Below are positions 52,635-61,408 of a stretch of DNA of 64,000 bases, in pieces. This stretch comes from Sphingobium chungbukense (lineage in GTDB: Bacteria > Pseudomonadota > Alphaproteobacteria > Sphingomonadales > Sphingomonadaceae). The notes beneath the pieces were generated by a model. The model made no database searches, had not been told where the DNA came from, and saw only the letters and a program-made list of their open reading frames with translations. The position numbers were made by a program, and so were the translations under genes. Position 1 is the first letter of the stretch. Each line of letters opens with the position of its first letter. The stretch is from contig NZ_LBIC01000014.1 in NCBI RefSeq assembly GCF_001005725.1, forward strand, positions 1 to 64,000. Reading direction: 5' to 3'.

Positions 52635-52960
52635 CAGGCTGCTCCTTCGGGCTTCGTGATGCAGACCCAACCATCCTCGATTTCGACCGGATAGGACGCG
52701 ATCGCCACTTGGCAGGGAAAGGCCTTGGCTGCGCCGGTCTTGATGTCGAACGAGCCGCCATGGAACGGACACTCGATGATGTCGCCATCCTGATATCCGT
52801 CGGTCAGCATGGCATTGCCGTGAGTGCAAAGATTGTCGGTAACGAAAATCTCGCCATCAACATTATATACTGCGAGGGCGGGCATTCCTTCGGCGAACGC
52901 CGCGACCGGCTCGCCGTCTTTTACGCCGGCAACTTCACAAAGGCGCAATTGGTTCGACAT
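52634..52960 (-). CDS. Rieske-type ferredoxin
   Basis: This 108-residue [2Fe-2S] Rieske ferredoxin has ligands in LCTHGNAML and CPFHGGSFD. It carries electrons from a reductase to ring-hydroxylating oxygenases. It is the only ferredoxin gene in the window and may serve several of the oxygenases. No reductase gene accompanies it. Confidence 0.93.
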   Translation of the reverse strand: MSNQLRLCEVAGVKDGEPVAAFAEGMPALAVYNVDGEIFVTDNLCTHGNAMLTDGYQDGDIIECPFHGGSFDIKTGAAKAFPCQVAIASYPVEIEDGWVCITKPEGAA

Positions 52961-53004
52961 GATGGGGTTGTTTTCCTGTCAAGAATTGATTTACACGAAG
53001 ATTG

Positions 53005-53904
53005 TCACAGCAGCGGAACGTCCATTCCGTAACCAGCAGCCTCGTTGCCATGACCGAAGATGTCACGGGTGTAGTATTCCTGCTGGCTCGGCGCCTGGCG
53101 CGCACCCCAGCCAAATTCCCACAGCCAACCCGACGGGTTAGCGCAGTAAAACGTCAGGGCCTGGTCGTTGGCGTGCTTGCCCAACTGGAGCGCGACGTCA
53201 ATCTTCTTCGCACGCACAACGTCATGGGCCATGCCGAGATCATCGAGTTCGGTGTATTCGAACATCAGGTGATTGATGCGCTTTTCCATCGGCCCAAGAC
53301 CGAAAGCAACAGAATGCTGTCGTTCGTTGCAGTGCATGAAGTAGGGCTGGGCAACCATGCCGTTCGGCAGATGAAGGTGGTATTCGACTGAACCGCGCAG
53401 ACCCAGCAGTTCATAGAAACGAGCCGCCGCCTCGACATCGTCCTGGCGCAGAATGCAGTGCCCAACGCCTTGCGATCCGGTCAGGAACTTGCCGAACATC
53501 GGACGGCCAGGATGAAACGGCTTGTGCGTATCGACCTGGGGGCCGAAGAAGATCTCGGTCGGATTGCCGCCCGGATCGGCCAGCTTGAGTAGCCCGAGAA
53601 CGCGGCGCTCGCGCGCTTCGGCTTCGGTGCCCACGGTGAAGGGGATTCCCGCCGCGCTCAGCTTTTCCTGCATCGCGGCGAATTCCTGCGGCCCGGCCAC
53701 GCGCCAGCCCATGTAGGCCAGGTCATCGCTGCCATCAGCGTGCAGAACGATGCGGTGATGCCAAAGGTCCATCCGCAGATAGAGCCGATCCCCTTCGCCT
53801 TCATCGACGACTTCCATGCCGGCGACTTCGGCGGCGTAAGCGCGCCAGGCAGCGAGATCGGAAACGGAAAGACCAAGATAGCCGAGTTCGGTGACGACCG
53901 ACAT
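53005..53904 (-). CDS. Type I extradiol dioxygenase, BphC/NahC-like
   Basis: This 299-residue two-domain vicinal-oxygen-chelate protein binds Fe(II) through H149 (GVGHCIL), H212 (INHLMFE) and E263 (WLWEFG). It cleaves bicyclic or monocyclic catechols next to the diol. As first gene of the operon that includes the isomerase at 50269, it likely acts on a dihydroxynaphthalene- or dihydroxybiphenyl-like compound. It starts divergently from the benzoate-dioxygenase-like operon. Confidence 0.93.
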   Translation of the reverse strand: MSVVTELGYLGLSVSDLAAWRAYAAEVAGMEVVDEGEGDRLYLRMDLWHHRIVLHADGSDDLAYMGWRVAGPQEFAAMQEKLSAAGIPFTVGTEAEARERRVLGLLKLADPGGNPTEIFFGPQVDTHKPFHPGRPMFGKFLTGSQGVGHCILRQDDVEAAARFYELLGLRGSVEYHLHLPNGMVAQPYFMHCNERQHSVAFGLGPMEKRINHLMFEYTELDDLGMAHDVVRAKKIDVALQLGKHANDQALTFYCANPSGWLWEFGWGARQAPSQQEYYTRDIFGHGNEAAGYGMDVPLL

Positions 53905-54030
53905 AGTTCAAACTCTCCCAATTCACCCCAAAACAGGGCCATTTTGCGATTTGCTGGCAACCTTGCTTCGATTCGAGCCGCCGGTTTCAGCCATTTCTGA
54001 CCCACTACCTACCAGAACGTTTTTCATTGT

Positions 54031-54046
54031 GCAATACGTTGCACGA
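54031..54046. promoter_or_regulatory. Perfect dyad operator candidate
   Basis: GTGCAATACGTTGCAC is a perfect GTGCAA-N4-TTGCAC inverted repeat in the 231-bp region between divergent starts at 53904 (minus) and 54136 (plus). It resembles the site at 4337-4352 (12/16) and shares an 11-mer with the site at 23516-23527. Confidence 0.55.
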
Positions 54047-54135
54047 AATGATGGGATGAGGTAATCACCGTGTGCCATCTGCGGTTGATTCGCGGATGGT
54101 ATTGGGTGCCCGACGCACAGAACGGGAGAGGATCG

Positions 54136-55554
54136 ATGGAACTCAATGATAAAATCGGCGGCAGGATTGCCGACTTGCAGGGCTTGAAAGGGCGCATGCG
54201 CGCTTGGCTCAAGAAGGATCACGAGCGCGGGATCTTCCAGCTGGACCGCGCCGCTTTCACCGAAGCTGCGCTGTTTGAGCTCGAGATGAAGTACATCTTC
54301 GAACGGAACTGGGTCTACCTCGCGCACGAGAGCCAGGTTTCCAAGCCGAACGATTTCATCACCACGAAAATCGGCCGCGTCCCCATCCTTGTAACCCGGG
54401 ACAAGTCCGGCGATGTCGGCGCCTTCGTGAATGCCTGTTCGCACCGTGGCGCGCGCCTGTGCCGCGAGCGGGCCGGCAACAAGCGCAACCACATGTGCCC
54501 GTTTCATGGTTGGACGTTCTCGTCCGGGGGCGACCTGCTGGACGTCACCGATGAGAGCATCGGGGGCTATCCGGAGGCATTCAATCGCGCCGATTTCGGG
54601 CTTCAACCGGTCGCCCGGGTGGAAAGCTACCGCGGCTTCATTTTTGCCAGCCTCTCCGCCGATGTCGTCCCGCTGGTCGATCACCTCGCCGGCGCGCGGG
54701 ATTTCATCGATATCCTGGTGGACCAGTCGAAGTCCGGCGCAATGGAAGTTTTGCCCGGAACCAACCGCTACCGCTATCACGGCAACTGGAAGATGCAGGT
54801 CGAGAACGGGCTCGACGGCTATCACGTCATGACCACGCATGCCAACTACTTCATGACGGTTCAGCGCCGCGTCGAAGGCATTTCGAAGAACGAAACCAAG
54901 GCGATTAGCTTCAATGGCTTCACCGCGCGCGATGGCGGGTCGTTCTCGTTCCACAACGGACACACGGTGTTGTGGGCCGACTATGCCAACTTCATGGATC
55001 GCCCCAATTTCGAGATCATCGACTGGCTCGAAGAGTCCTACGGCGCCGAAAAGGCCAAGTGGATGAACAAGCGCATCCGTAACCTGCAGCTGTTTCCCAA
55101 CGTCTTCCTGATGGACCAGACCAGCACGCAGATCCGCATCATCCAGCCGCTGGCCCTGGATGAGACCGAAGTCAGCACGGTGTGCATCGCCCCGGTCGGC
55201 GAAAGCCCCGAGGCGCGGGCCCTGCGGCTGCGTCAGTATGAGGATTTCTTCAATTCGACCGGCATGGCGACCCCGGACGACCTGACCGAATTCAACAACT
55301 GCCAGACCGGGTATGGCGCCGGCGAAGGCCGCTACAACGAGATGTCGCGCGGTTCGACGCGCTGGGACACCGGCCCGGGCAAGTTCGGCGAGCCGCTCGA
55401 TTTCAATGTGGTGCTGAGCAGCCCGGCGGTTGCCGACGAAGGCCTCTATGTGGCGATCCATGACGAATGGCTCACGCTCATGGAAAAGGCCATCGACAGC
55501 GAGTGCAGCGAGCTTGCCGCCTTCCTTGAGCGTTCACTGGAGAAGGCACGATGA
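54136..55554 (+). CDS. Benzoate-dioxygenase-like oxygenase, alpha subunit
   Basis: This 472-residue Rieske oxygenase has C101, H103, C121, H124 (CSHRGARLC, CPFHGW) and iron ligands D227, H230, H235 in GLDGYHVMTTH, in the style of BenA/XylX. It would dihydroxylate a benzoate at C1-C2. GGGAGAGG precedes ATG 54136. Benzoate-type systems use a reductase (BenC) directly, but none is nearby. The next genes are its beta subunit and a PdxA-like dehydrogenase rather than BenD, so a dicarboxylate or substituted benzoate is possible. Confidence 0.9.
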   Translation: MELNDKIGGRIADLQGLKGRMRAWLKKDHERGIFQLDRAAFTEAALFELEMKYIFERNWVYLAHESQVSKPNDFITTKIGRVPILVTRDKSGDVGAFVNACSHRGARLCRERAGNKRNHMCPFHGWTFSSGGDLLDVTDESIGGYPEAFNRADFGLQPVARVESYRGFIFASLSADVVPLVDHLAGARDFIDILVDQSKSGAMEVLPGTNRYRYHGNWKMQVENGLDGYHVMTTHANYFMTVQRRVEGISKNETKAISFNGFTARDGGSFSFHNGHTVLWADYANFMDRPNFEIIDWLEESYGAEKAKWMNKRIRNLQLFPNVFLMDQTSTQIRIIQPLALDETEVSTVCIAPVGESPEARALRLRQYEDFFNSTGMATPDDLTEFNNCQTGYGAGEGRYNEMSRGSTRWDTGPGKFGEPLDFNVVLSSPAVADEGLYVAIHDEWLTLMEKAIDSECSELAAFLERSLEKAR

Positions 55555-56045
55555 CCGCATTCCATTCGCGCTGGCTGGCGGTTTCCCGCTTCATCGGTCA
55601 GGAAGCCATGGCGCTTGACGACAAGGACTGGGATGCCTGGCTGGCGCTCTATCACGAAGAGGCGGAATACTGGGTTCCAGCCTGGGACGATCACGAACGG
55701 CCGACTGCGGATCCGCAGAACGAAGTCTCGCTGATCTACTATCCCAACCGGGGCGGGCTTGAGGATCGGGTGTTCCGGATCAGGACCCGGCGCTCGGCGG
55801 CGAGCACGCCGCAGCCACGCACGGTTCACCAGTTCTCCCTGCTGTCTGCTGAGGAGAGCGATGACCAGGTGCATGCGCGGACGTCTTGGACCACGGTTTC
55901 GGTGCTGGAAGGCAAAGTCGCCACTCTCAGCGGGTGGGCCTTCTATGATCTCGAACCTCGGGATGATTCGTTCGTGATCCGCCGCAAGAAGACGGTTGTC
56001 GTCACCGATCTGTTCCAAGAAGTAGCCGATGTCTACAGCCTCTGA
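55551..56045 (+). CDS. Benzoate-dioxygenase-like oxygenase, beta subunit
   Basis: This 164-residue BenB/XylY-like small subunit has DDKDWDAWLALYHEEAEYWVP and VSLIYYPNRGGLEDRVFRI. The start overlaps the alpha stop (ATGA) and its end overlaps the PdxA-like gene by 17 nt, so the three are tightly coupled. Confidence 0.92.
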   Translation: MTAFHSRWLAVSRFIGQEAMALDDKDWDAWLALYHEEAEYWVPAWDDHERPTADPQNEVSLIYYPNRGGLEDRVFRIRTRRSAASTPQPRTVHQFSLLSAEESDDQVHARTSWTTVSVLEGKVATLSGWAFYDLEPRDDSFVIRRKKTVVVTDLFQEVADVYSL

Positions 56046-57021
56046 GCGGGTGCGCCCCGTCGTGGGGACGATGATCGGTGATCCCGCCGGGATCGGACCC
56101 GAAGTGGCTGTCAGGGCGCTGGCCGACGGTGCCGTACACACGGATTCGATCCCCGTGCTGGTCGGGTCTGCTGCGGCGGTAGAGCGGGCGCTCGATTTCA
56201 CTGGCACCAAGGCACGGCTGCGGGTGATGCGCGGCTTCGAAAAACCCAGCGACGATCCCGCGATCATCGACGTCATCGATACCGGCGCGCTGCCCGATGG
56301 CGTTCTGCCCCTGGGCGAGGACACCGAGGCCGCCGGGCACGCCACCGCGCAATGGCTGGATGAGCTCGACGCGTTGGCCCGCGACGGTTCTTTCGCCGCC
56401 ACGATCATGGGGCCGATCAGCACTGGTTCGCTTAAACTTGCCAAGAAGCTCGACAGGGTCATCAGCCCGACCCCGGGCGAAAGCTATCTGGTGCTGCTGA
56501 CCGGGCCGCTCAGGGTTGCGCATCTCACCGACCACATGTCGCTGCGGCAAGTGATCGACGTCATTTCAGCCGATCTCGTCGCCACGGCGGTGGGGCAACT
56601 GCACGAGGCCATGCAATCGTGGGGCATCGCCCAACCGCGGATCGCGGTTGCCGGTCTCAACCCACATGCCATGGGCGACGAGGATCGCCTTGAAATTGCG
56701 CCTGGGATTGAAGCCGCGCGGGCAAGGGGCATCGATGTCGAAGGGCCTATCGCGCCTGACTCGGTCTTCCGCCACTGCATCGAGGGTCGCTACGACATGG
56801 TCCTGGCGATGTTCCACGATCAGGGCCACATCGCGGTCAAGACCTGGGGCTTTTCGGGCAATAGCGTGATCATCATGGGGCCGCCGTACCTGCACATGTC
56901 GGTGGCCCATGGCACCGCCTACGACATCGTCGGTACCGGCAAGGCCGATGCCGCGATGATGCTGAGCGCGATGCGCACTTGCGGACGACTCGCTTCGGGC
57001 CGCGGTTTCGAACAAGCTTAG
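56029..57021 (+). CDS. PdxA-family dehydrogenase, probable cis-diol carboxylate dehydrogenase
   Basis: This 330-residue protein of the PdxA fold keeps the three metal-binding histidines in DHMSLRQV, AGLNPHAMG and MFHDQGH. PdxA itself oxidises 4-phosphohydroxythreonine in vitamin B6 synthesis, but TphB, the terephthalate diol dehydrogenase, is in the same family. Its overlap with the BenB-like gene strongly suggests that it oxidises and decarboxylates the cis-diol acid made by that oxygenase. Confidence 0.87.
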   Translation: MSTASERVRPVVGTMIGDPAGIGPEVAVRALADGAVHTDSIPVLVGSAAAVERALDFTGTKARLRVMRGFEKPSDDPAIIDVIDTGALPDGVLPLGEDTEAAGHATAQWLDELDALARDGSFAATIMGPISTGSLKLAKKLDRVISPTPGESYLVLLTGPLRVAHLTDHMSLRQVIDVISADLVATAVGQLHEAMQSWGIAQPRIAVAGLNPHAMGDEDRLEIAPGIEAARARGIDVEGPIAPDSVFRHCIEGRYDMVLAMFHDQGHIAVKTWGFSGNSVIIMGPPYLHMSVAHGTAYDIVGTGKADAAMMLSAMRTCGRLASGRGFEQA

Positions 57022-57031
57022 GGAGAAGACC

Positions 57032-58312
57032 ATGAACGCCGAAACCATGCCCGTCGCCGCGGGGTCGGAGCCGACTGCGGTCGATTACGCAGTCTATCAC
57101 AGCCAAGCGATCTTCACTGCCGAACAGGAAAACATCTTTCGCGGACAGACCTGGTGCTACCTCGGCCTCGAAGCCGAGCTGGCCAACAGCGGCGATTTCC
57201 GTTCGACCCATGTCGGCAATACTCCGGTGGTGGTGACGCGGGCAACCGATGGCACCATCCATGCCTGGGTAAATCGCTGCGCCCACAAGGGCGCAACCGT
57301 GTGCCGCTCGCTGCGTGGCAACCAGGCCGACGGGGCGTTCGTCTGCGTCTATCACCAGTGGGCCTACGACGCGACCGGTGCGCTTGTCGGCGTGCCGTTC
57401 CGGCGGGGGCTGAAAGGCGTGGGCGGCTATTCGAAGGAATTCAATATGGCCGAGCATTCGCTGGAGCGGTTGCGGGTCGAGACATTCGGCGGCCTCGTGT
57501 TCGGCACCTTCAACCCGACCATCGCCCCGCTCGACGACTTTCTGGGTCCAGTGATGCGCAAATACATTCAGCGCGTCTTCCAGCGCCCGGTCAAGGTTCT
57601 GGGCTATGCGCGACAGTTCATGGCCGGCAACTGGAAGCTCTATTCGGAAAACAGTCGTGACAGCTACCACGGCGGTCTGTTGCACCTGTTCTATCCCACT
57701 TTCGGCATCTACCGCCAGAGCCAGGAAAGCGCGGGTCTGGTTTCGGACGAGGGCTACCACACCGTCTTTACCGTGTCTAAGCCCAAGGGCGATGTCGACT
57801 ACGGCTCGTTCGGTGACGAGGCCAACCGCGAGATGCAGGGTGAGGCCAAGTTGCAGGACGAGCGCCTGCTGGCATTCCGCCCGGAGATCGCTGATGATGT
57901 CGGACTGCACATCCAGTCGATCTTCCCGTCTGTCGTTGTCCAGCAGATCCAGAACACCCTCGCCACCAGGCAGATCGTGCCCCACGGGACCGACAAGACC
58001 GAGCTGGTCTGGACCTATTTCGGCTATGCCGACGATGATGATGAAACGACTCGCCACCGCCTTCGCAACCTCAACCTGGTTGGACCGTCTGGGTTGATTT
58101 CGATGGAAGACGGCGAAGCGGTCGAACTGTGCCAGCAGGGCACGATCGGTGCCGAAGGCAAGCGCAGCTTTGTCGAGATGGGCGGGGACGATGTCCGACC
58201 GTCATACGCCCCGATGGGTATGGATGAAAATTCCGTGCGCGGGTTCTGGAAGGGCTATCTCGGGCTGATGGGCAATGCCTTGGCCGATCTCGCAGCGGAG
58301 GGCCGGGCATGA
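57032..58312 (+). CDS. Salicylate/anthranilate-type Rieske hydroxylase, alpha subunit (second copy)
   Basis: This 426-residue oxygenase has C83, H85, C105, H108 (CAHKG, CVYHQW) and D210, H213, H218 in RDSYHGGLLH, with YHQWAYD and GVPFRRGLKG as in the copy at 50859-52121. The two are clearly homologous but well diverged. GGGAGAAG precedes ATG 57032. It likely makes catechol for the dioxygenase at 60483. Confidence 0.88.
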   Translation: MNAETMPVAAGSEPTAVDYAVYHSQAIFTAEQENIFRGQTWCYLGLEAELANSGDFRSTHVGNTPVVVTRATDGTIHAWVNRCAHKGATVCRSLRGNQADGAFVCVYHQWAYDATGALVGVPFRRGLKGVGGYSKEFNMAEHSLERLRVETFGGLVFGTFNPTIAPLDDFLGPVMRKYIQRVFQRPVKVLGYARQFMAGNWKLYSENSRDSYHGGLLHLFYPTFGIYRQSQESAGLVSDEGYHTVFTVSKPKGDVDYGSFGDEANREMQGEAKLQDERLLAFRPEIADDVGLHIQSIFPSVVVQQIQNTLATRQIVPHGTDKTELVWTYFGYADDDDETTRHRLRNLNLVGPSGLISMEDGEAVELCQQGTIGAEGKRSFVEMGGDDVRPSYAPMGMDENSVRGFWKGYLGLMGNALADLAAEGRA

Positions 58313-58797
58313 GCGTTGCAGCCGAAGTAGCGCAAGTCGCGCAAAGTGCGATCGACGATTTCAACGCGGCTTACGGGCTTTGCCTTGATGATGACCGGCT
58401 CGAGCAATGGCCTACGCTGTTCGTTGACGATTGCCTGTACCAGGTGATCGCGCGCGAGAATGTCGATAACGGCTTGCCCGCAGCTGTGATGTATTGCGAC
58501 AGCAAAGGGATGCTGGCGGATCGGGTTGTCGCGCTGCGCAAGGCAAACGTCTTCCCCGAACATTTCAACCGGCACCTGATCGGGCGTGCGGTGATCACCG
58601 GCGCGGAAGGCAACCAGGTTTCTGCTGAAGCCAGCTATGTCGTCTTCCAGACCCGTAACGATGGTGAAACGCGTATCTACAATGCCGGCAAATATGTCGA
58701 CTGGTTCGATCTTAGCGGTGGAACCGTTCGTCTGAAGAGCCGGACCTGCATCTACGACACGCTGCGAATCGCCACCCTGTTGGCGACCCCGATCTGA
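58309..58797 (+). CDS. Rieske hydroxylase, beta subunit (second copy)
   Basis: This 162-residue small subunit has LDDDRLEQWPTLFVDD, CDSKGMLADRVVALRKANVFPEH cut here into its conserved blocks, and TRNDGETRIYNAGKYVD. It is the same length as the copy at 52146-52634 and similar throughout. Its start overlaps the alpha stop (ATGA). Confidence 0.9.
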   Translation: MSVAAEVAQVAQSAIDDFNAAYGLCLDDDRLEQWPTLFVDDCLYQVIARENVDNGLPAAVMYCDSKGMLADRVVALRKANVFPEHFNRHLIGRAVITGAEGNQVSAEASYVVFQTRNDGETRIYNAGKYVDWFDLSGGTVRLKSRTCIYDTLRIATLLATPI

Positions 58798-58839
58798 GCC
58801 GATCCCGCATTTCCTGGTTTGCCCAAAAGGAGACTATCC

Positions 58840-59445
58840 ATGAAGCTGTTCATTAGCCCTGGTGCCTGCTCGCTCGCACCGCATATTGCCCTGCGCGAAA
58901 CCGGTGCGGCGTTCGATGCGGTGAAGGTCGATCTGGCGACCCGCAAGGTAGAGACCGGAGACGATTTCCTGACGGTCAATCCGTCAGGCAAAGTTCCTGC
59001 GCTGACCCTCGACAGTGGCGAAACCCTGACTGAAAATCCTGCGATCCTGCTCTACATCGCCGATCAGAAGCCAGACGCGGCCCTGGCGCCTCGTGATGGC
59101 ACGTTGGAGCGTTACCGCCTGATCAGCCGACTGAGTTTTCTGGGGTCGGAATTCCACAAGGCGTTCGTACCGCTTTTCACACCCGGCAGCAGCGACGAAG
59201 CAAAGCTCGCGGCCTCGACCGCCGTCAAGAATCATCTGGGTGCGCTGGACAAGGAACTTTTGGACAAGGAACACTATGCCGGTTCTGAATTCAGCGTCGC
59301 CGACATCTATCTGTTCGTGATGCTGGGCTGGCCGGCCCATGTCGGGATCGACATGAGCGCCTATCCCAACCTTGGTGCTTATTGCGGCCGGATCGCGCAG
59401 CGCCCGTCGGTTGGCGCAGCACTCAAGGCCGAAGGGCTCGTCTGA
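58840..59445 (+). CDS. bphK: BphK-like glutathione S-transferase
   Basis: This 201-residue beta-class GST starts MKLFISPGACSLAPHIALRE, with the conserved Cys10 of BphK, and has NPSGKVPALTL and ADIYLFVMLGW. BphK-type enzymes occur in aromatic operons of sphingomonads and biphenyl degraders and can dehalogenate some ring-cleavage products. AAAAGGAGA precedes ATG 58840. A strong hairpin follows. Confidence 0.9.
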   Translation: MKLFISPGACSLAPHIALRETGAAFDAVKVDLATRKVETGDDFLTVNPSGKVPALTLDSGETLTENPAILLYIADQKPDAALAPRDGTLERYRLISRLSFLGSEFHKAFVPLFTPGSSDEAKLAASTAVKNHLGALDKELLDKEHYAGSEFSVADIYLFVMLGWPAHVGIDMSAYPNLGAYCGRIAQRPSVGAALKAEGLV

Positions 59446-59456
59446 TCGGGCATGCG

Positions 59457-59481
59457 CGAGGCGGCGATTTCTGCCGCCTCG
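59457..59481 (+). terminator. Terminator after the oxygenase-GST operon
   Basis: CGAGGCGGC pairs perfectly with GCCGCCTCG around a 7-nt loop, 12 nt past the GST stop, followed within 7 nt by a T-rich TTCTTTATTT stretch. Confidence 0.7.
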
Positions 59482-59612
59482 CCGCATTCTTTATTTGCCA
59501 ATGCGTTTGAAATAGTGCAATGAAAGCTACTGTAAGGTGTCAGTTCGCCGACTCGGTCCCGACACCATGTGGATACAAAATCAACGAAGCGGGAAAGGAC
59601 TGGTTGGCTATC

Positions 59613-60464
59613 ATGGCAAGCGCGACATTGGACACGAGCCGACCGGAAATCGCCAATTCGTTCGTCATCGGCGGAAGCTCGACCAATTATCATGACGTCG
59701 GCGAGGGCGATCCGGTCCTGTTGGTTCATGGTTCCGGGCCTGGCGTGACTGCATGGGCCAACTGGCGCCTGAACATTCCGGTTCTTGCTCAGGATTTCCG
59801 GGTCATCGCGCCCGACATGTTCGGTTTCGGCTATTCGGACAGCAAGGGCCGGATCGAAGACAAGCAGGTCTGGGTCGATCAGCTCGCCAGTTTTCTCGAC
59901 GGATTGGGCATCGACAAGATTTCGATGGTCGGCAACTCGTTCGGTGGCGGGATCACGCTGGCATTCATGATTGCCCACCCCGATCGGGTGGAACGCGCCG
60001 TTCTGATGGGGCCTGCAGGGCTCAACTTTCCGATTACTCCTGCGCTCGACAAGGTTTGGGGCTACGTGCCGTCAGTTGAGGCCATGCGCGAATCGCTCAA
60101 GTACCTTGCCTGGGATCACAGCCGCCTGACGGAGGATCTGATCCAGTCGCGCTATGTCGCCAGCGCCCGGCCCGAAGCACATGAACCCTATCATGCAACG
60201 TTCGGCGGCGCCGACCGCCAGGCCAACGTGGCGATGCTCGCCAGCCGCGAGGAGGACATCGCCGCAATCGCGCACGAGACCTTGATCCTGCACGGGATTG
60301 CCGATCAGGTGATCCCGCTCGATTCTACCGTACGCTTGGCCACGCTGATGCAGCGGGCCGATCTGCACCTGTTCGCCGAATGCGGACACTGGGTGCAGAT
60401 CGAGCGGATGGCAAGTTTCAACCGGATGGTTGCCGAGTTCTTTAAGCATGGCCTCAAGGCCTGA
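59613..60464 (+). CDS. xylF: 2-hydroxymuconate-semialdehyde hydrolase
   Basis: This 283-residue C-C hydrolase has LLVHGSGPGVTAWANW, nucleophile GNSFGGG, HGIADQVIPLD and catalytic His in CGHWVQIER, the DmpD/XylF pattern. It hydrolyses the ring-fission product to 2-hydroxypentadienoate and an acid. TTG 59604 with AAAGGA upstream is an alternative start. It opens the meta-pathway operon after a terminator; GTGCAATG at 59515 may be a control half site. Confidence 0.9.
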   Translation: MASATLDTSRPEIANSFVIGGSSTNYHDVGEGDPVLLVHGSGPGVTAWANWRLNIPVLAQDFRVIAPDMFGFGYSDSKGRIEDKQVWVDQLASFLDGLGIDKISMVGNSFGGGITLAFMIAHPDRVERAVLMGPAGLNFPITPALDKVWGYVPSVEAMRESLKYLAWDHSRLTEDLIQSRYVASARPEAHEPYHATFGGADRQANVAMLASREEDIAAIAHETLILHGIADQVIPLDSTVRLATLMQRADLHLFAECGHWVQIERMASFNRMVAEFFKHGLKA

Positions 60465-60482
60465 TCGGAGAGGAGATTCTTC

Positions 60483-61406
60483 ATGGCTTTGACTGGTGTA
60501 ATTCGTCCTGGCTATGTCCAGCTCAGGGTTCTGGACTTGGACGAGGCCATTATCCACTACCGCGACCGGATTGGTCTAAACTTCGTCAATCGCGAGGGGG
60601 ATCGGGCCTTTTTCCAGGCGTTCGACGAATTCGATCGTCACAGTATCATCCTTCGCGAGGCCGATCAGGCGGGCATGGATGTGATGGGCTTCAAGGTCGC
60701 CAAGGACGCGGACTTGGACCATTTTACCGAGCGCTTGCTCGATATCGGTGTCCATGTCGACGTGATCCCGGCGGGGGAAGATCCCGGTGTAGGCCGCAAG
60801 ATTCGGTTTAACACGCCGACACAGCACGTCTTCGAACTTTACGCCGAGATGGCGCTGTCGGCCACCGGTCCGGCCGTCAAGAACCCCGATGTCTGGGTCG
60901 TGGAGCCACGTGGCATGCGTGCCACCCGCTTTGATCACTGTGCGCTCAACGGCGTGGATATAGCCAGTTCGGCCAAGATTTTTGTCGATGCGCTTGATTT
61001 CTCAGTCGCCGAGGAACTGGTCGATGAAACCAGCGGCGCCCGGCTCGGCATCTTTCTTAGCTGCAGCAACAAAGCACACGATGTCGCCTTCTTAGGCTAT
61101 CCCGAAGACGGTAAGATCCACCATACCTCGTTCAACCTGGAATCCTGGCACGATGTTGGCCATGCCGCCGACATCATCAGCCGCTACGATATTTCGCTGG
61201 ATATCGGGCCGACCCGTCATGGGATCACCCGCGGGCAGACGATCTACTTCTTCGATCCCTCGGGCAACCGCAACGAAACCTTCAGCGGCGGTTACATTTA
61301 TTATCCGGACAATCCGCAGCGCCTGTGGCAGGCAGAGAACGCCGGCAAGGCCATCTTCTACTACGAAAAGGCGCTCAACGACCGCTTCATGACGGTGAAC
61401 ACCTGA
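60483..61406 (+). CDS. xylE: Catechol 2,3-dioxygenase
   Basis: This 307-residue extradiol enzyme has the same length as XylE, with metal ligands H152 (RFDHCALNG), H214 (HHTSFNLE) and E265 (NRNETFSGGY). It cleaves catechol to 2-hydroxymuconate semialdehyde. GGAGAGGAG precedes ATG 60483. It sits between the hydrolase and semialdehyde dehydrogenase genes that use its product. Confidence 0.95.
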   Translation: MALTGVIRPGYVQLRVLDLDEAIIHYRDRIGLNFVNREGDRAFFQAFDEFDRHSIILREADQAGMDVMGFKVAKDADLDHFTERLLDIGVHVDVIPAGEDPGVGRKIRFNTPTQHVFELYAEMALSATGPAVKNPDVWVVEPRGMRATRFDHCALNGVDIASSAKIFVDALDFSVAEELVDETSGARLGIFLSCSNKAHDVAFLGYPEDGKIHHTSFNLESWHDVGHAADIISRYDISLDIGPTRHGITRGQTIYFFDPSGNRNETFSGGYIYYPDNPQRLWQAENAGKAIFYYEKALNDRFMTVNT

Positions 61407-61408
61407 TC

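Noticed and set aside
53923-55461. A 512-codon minus-strand frame
   Set aside because: Shadow of the benzoate-dioxygenase-like alpha gene, which has complete Rieske and iron-binding motifs.
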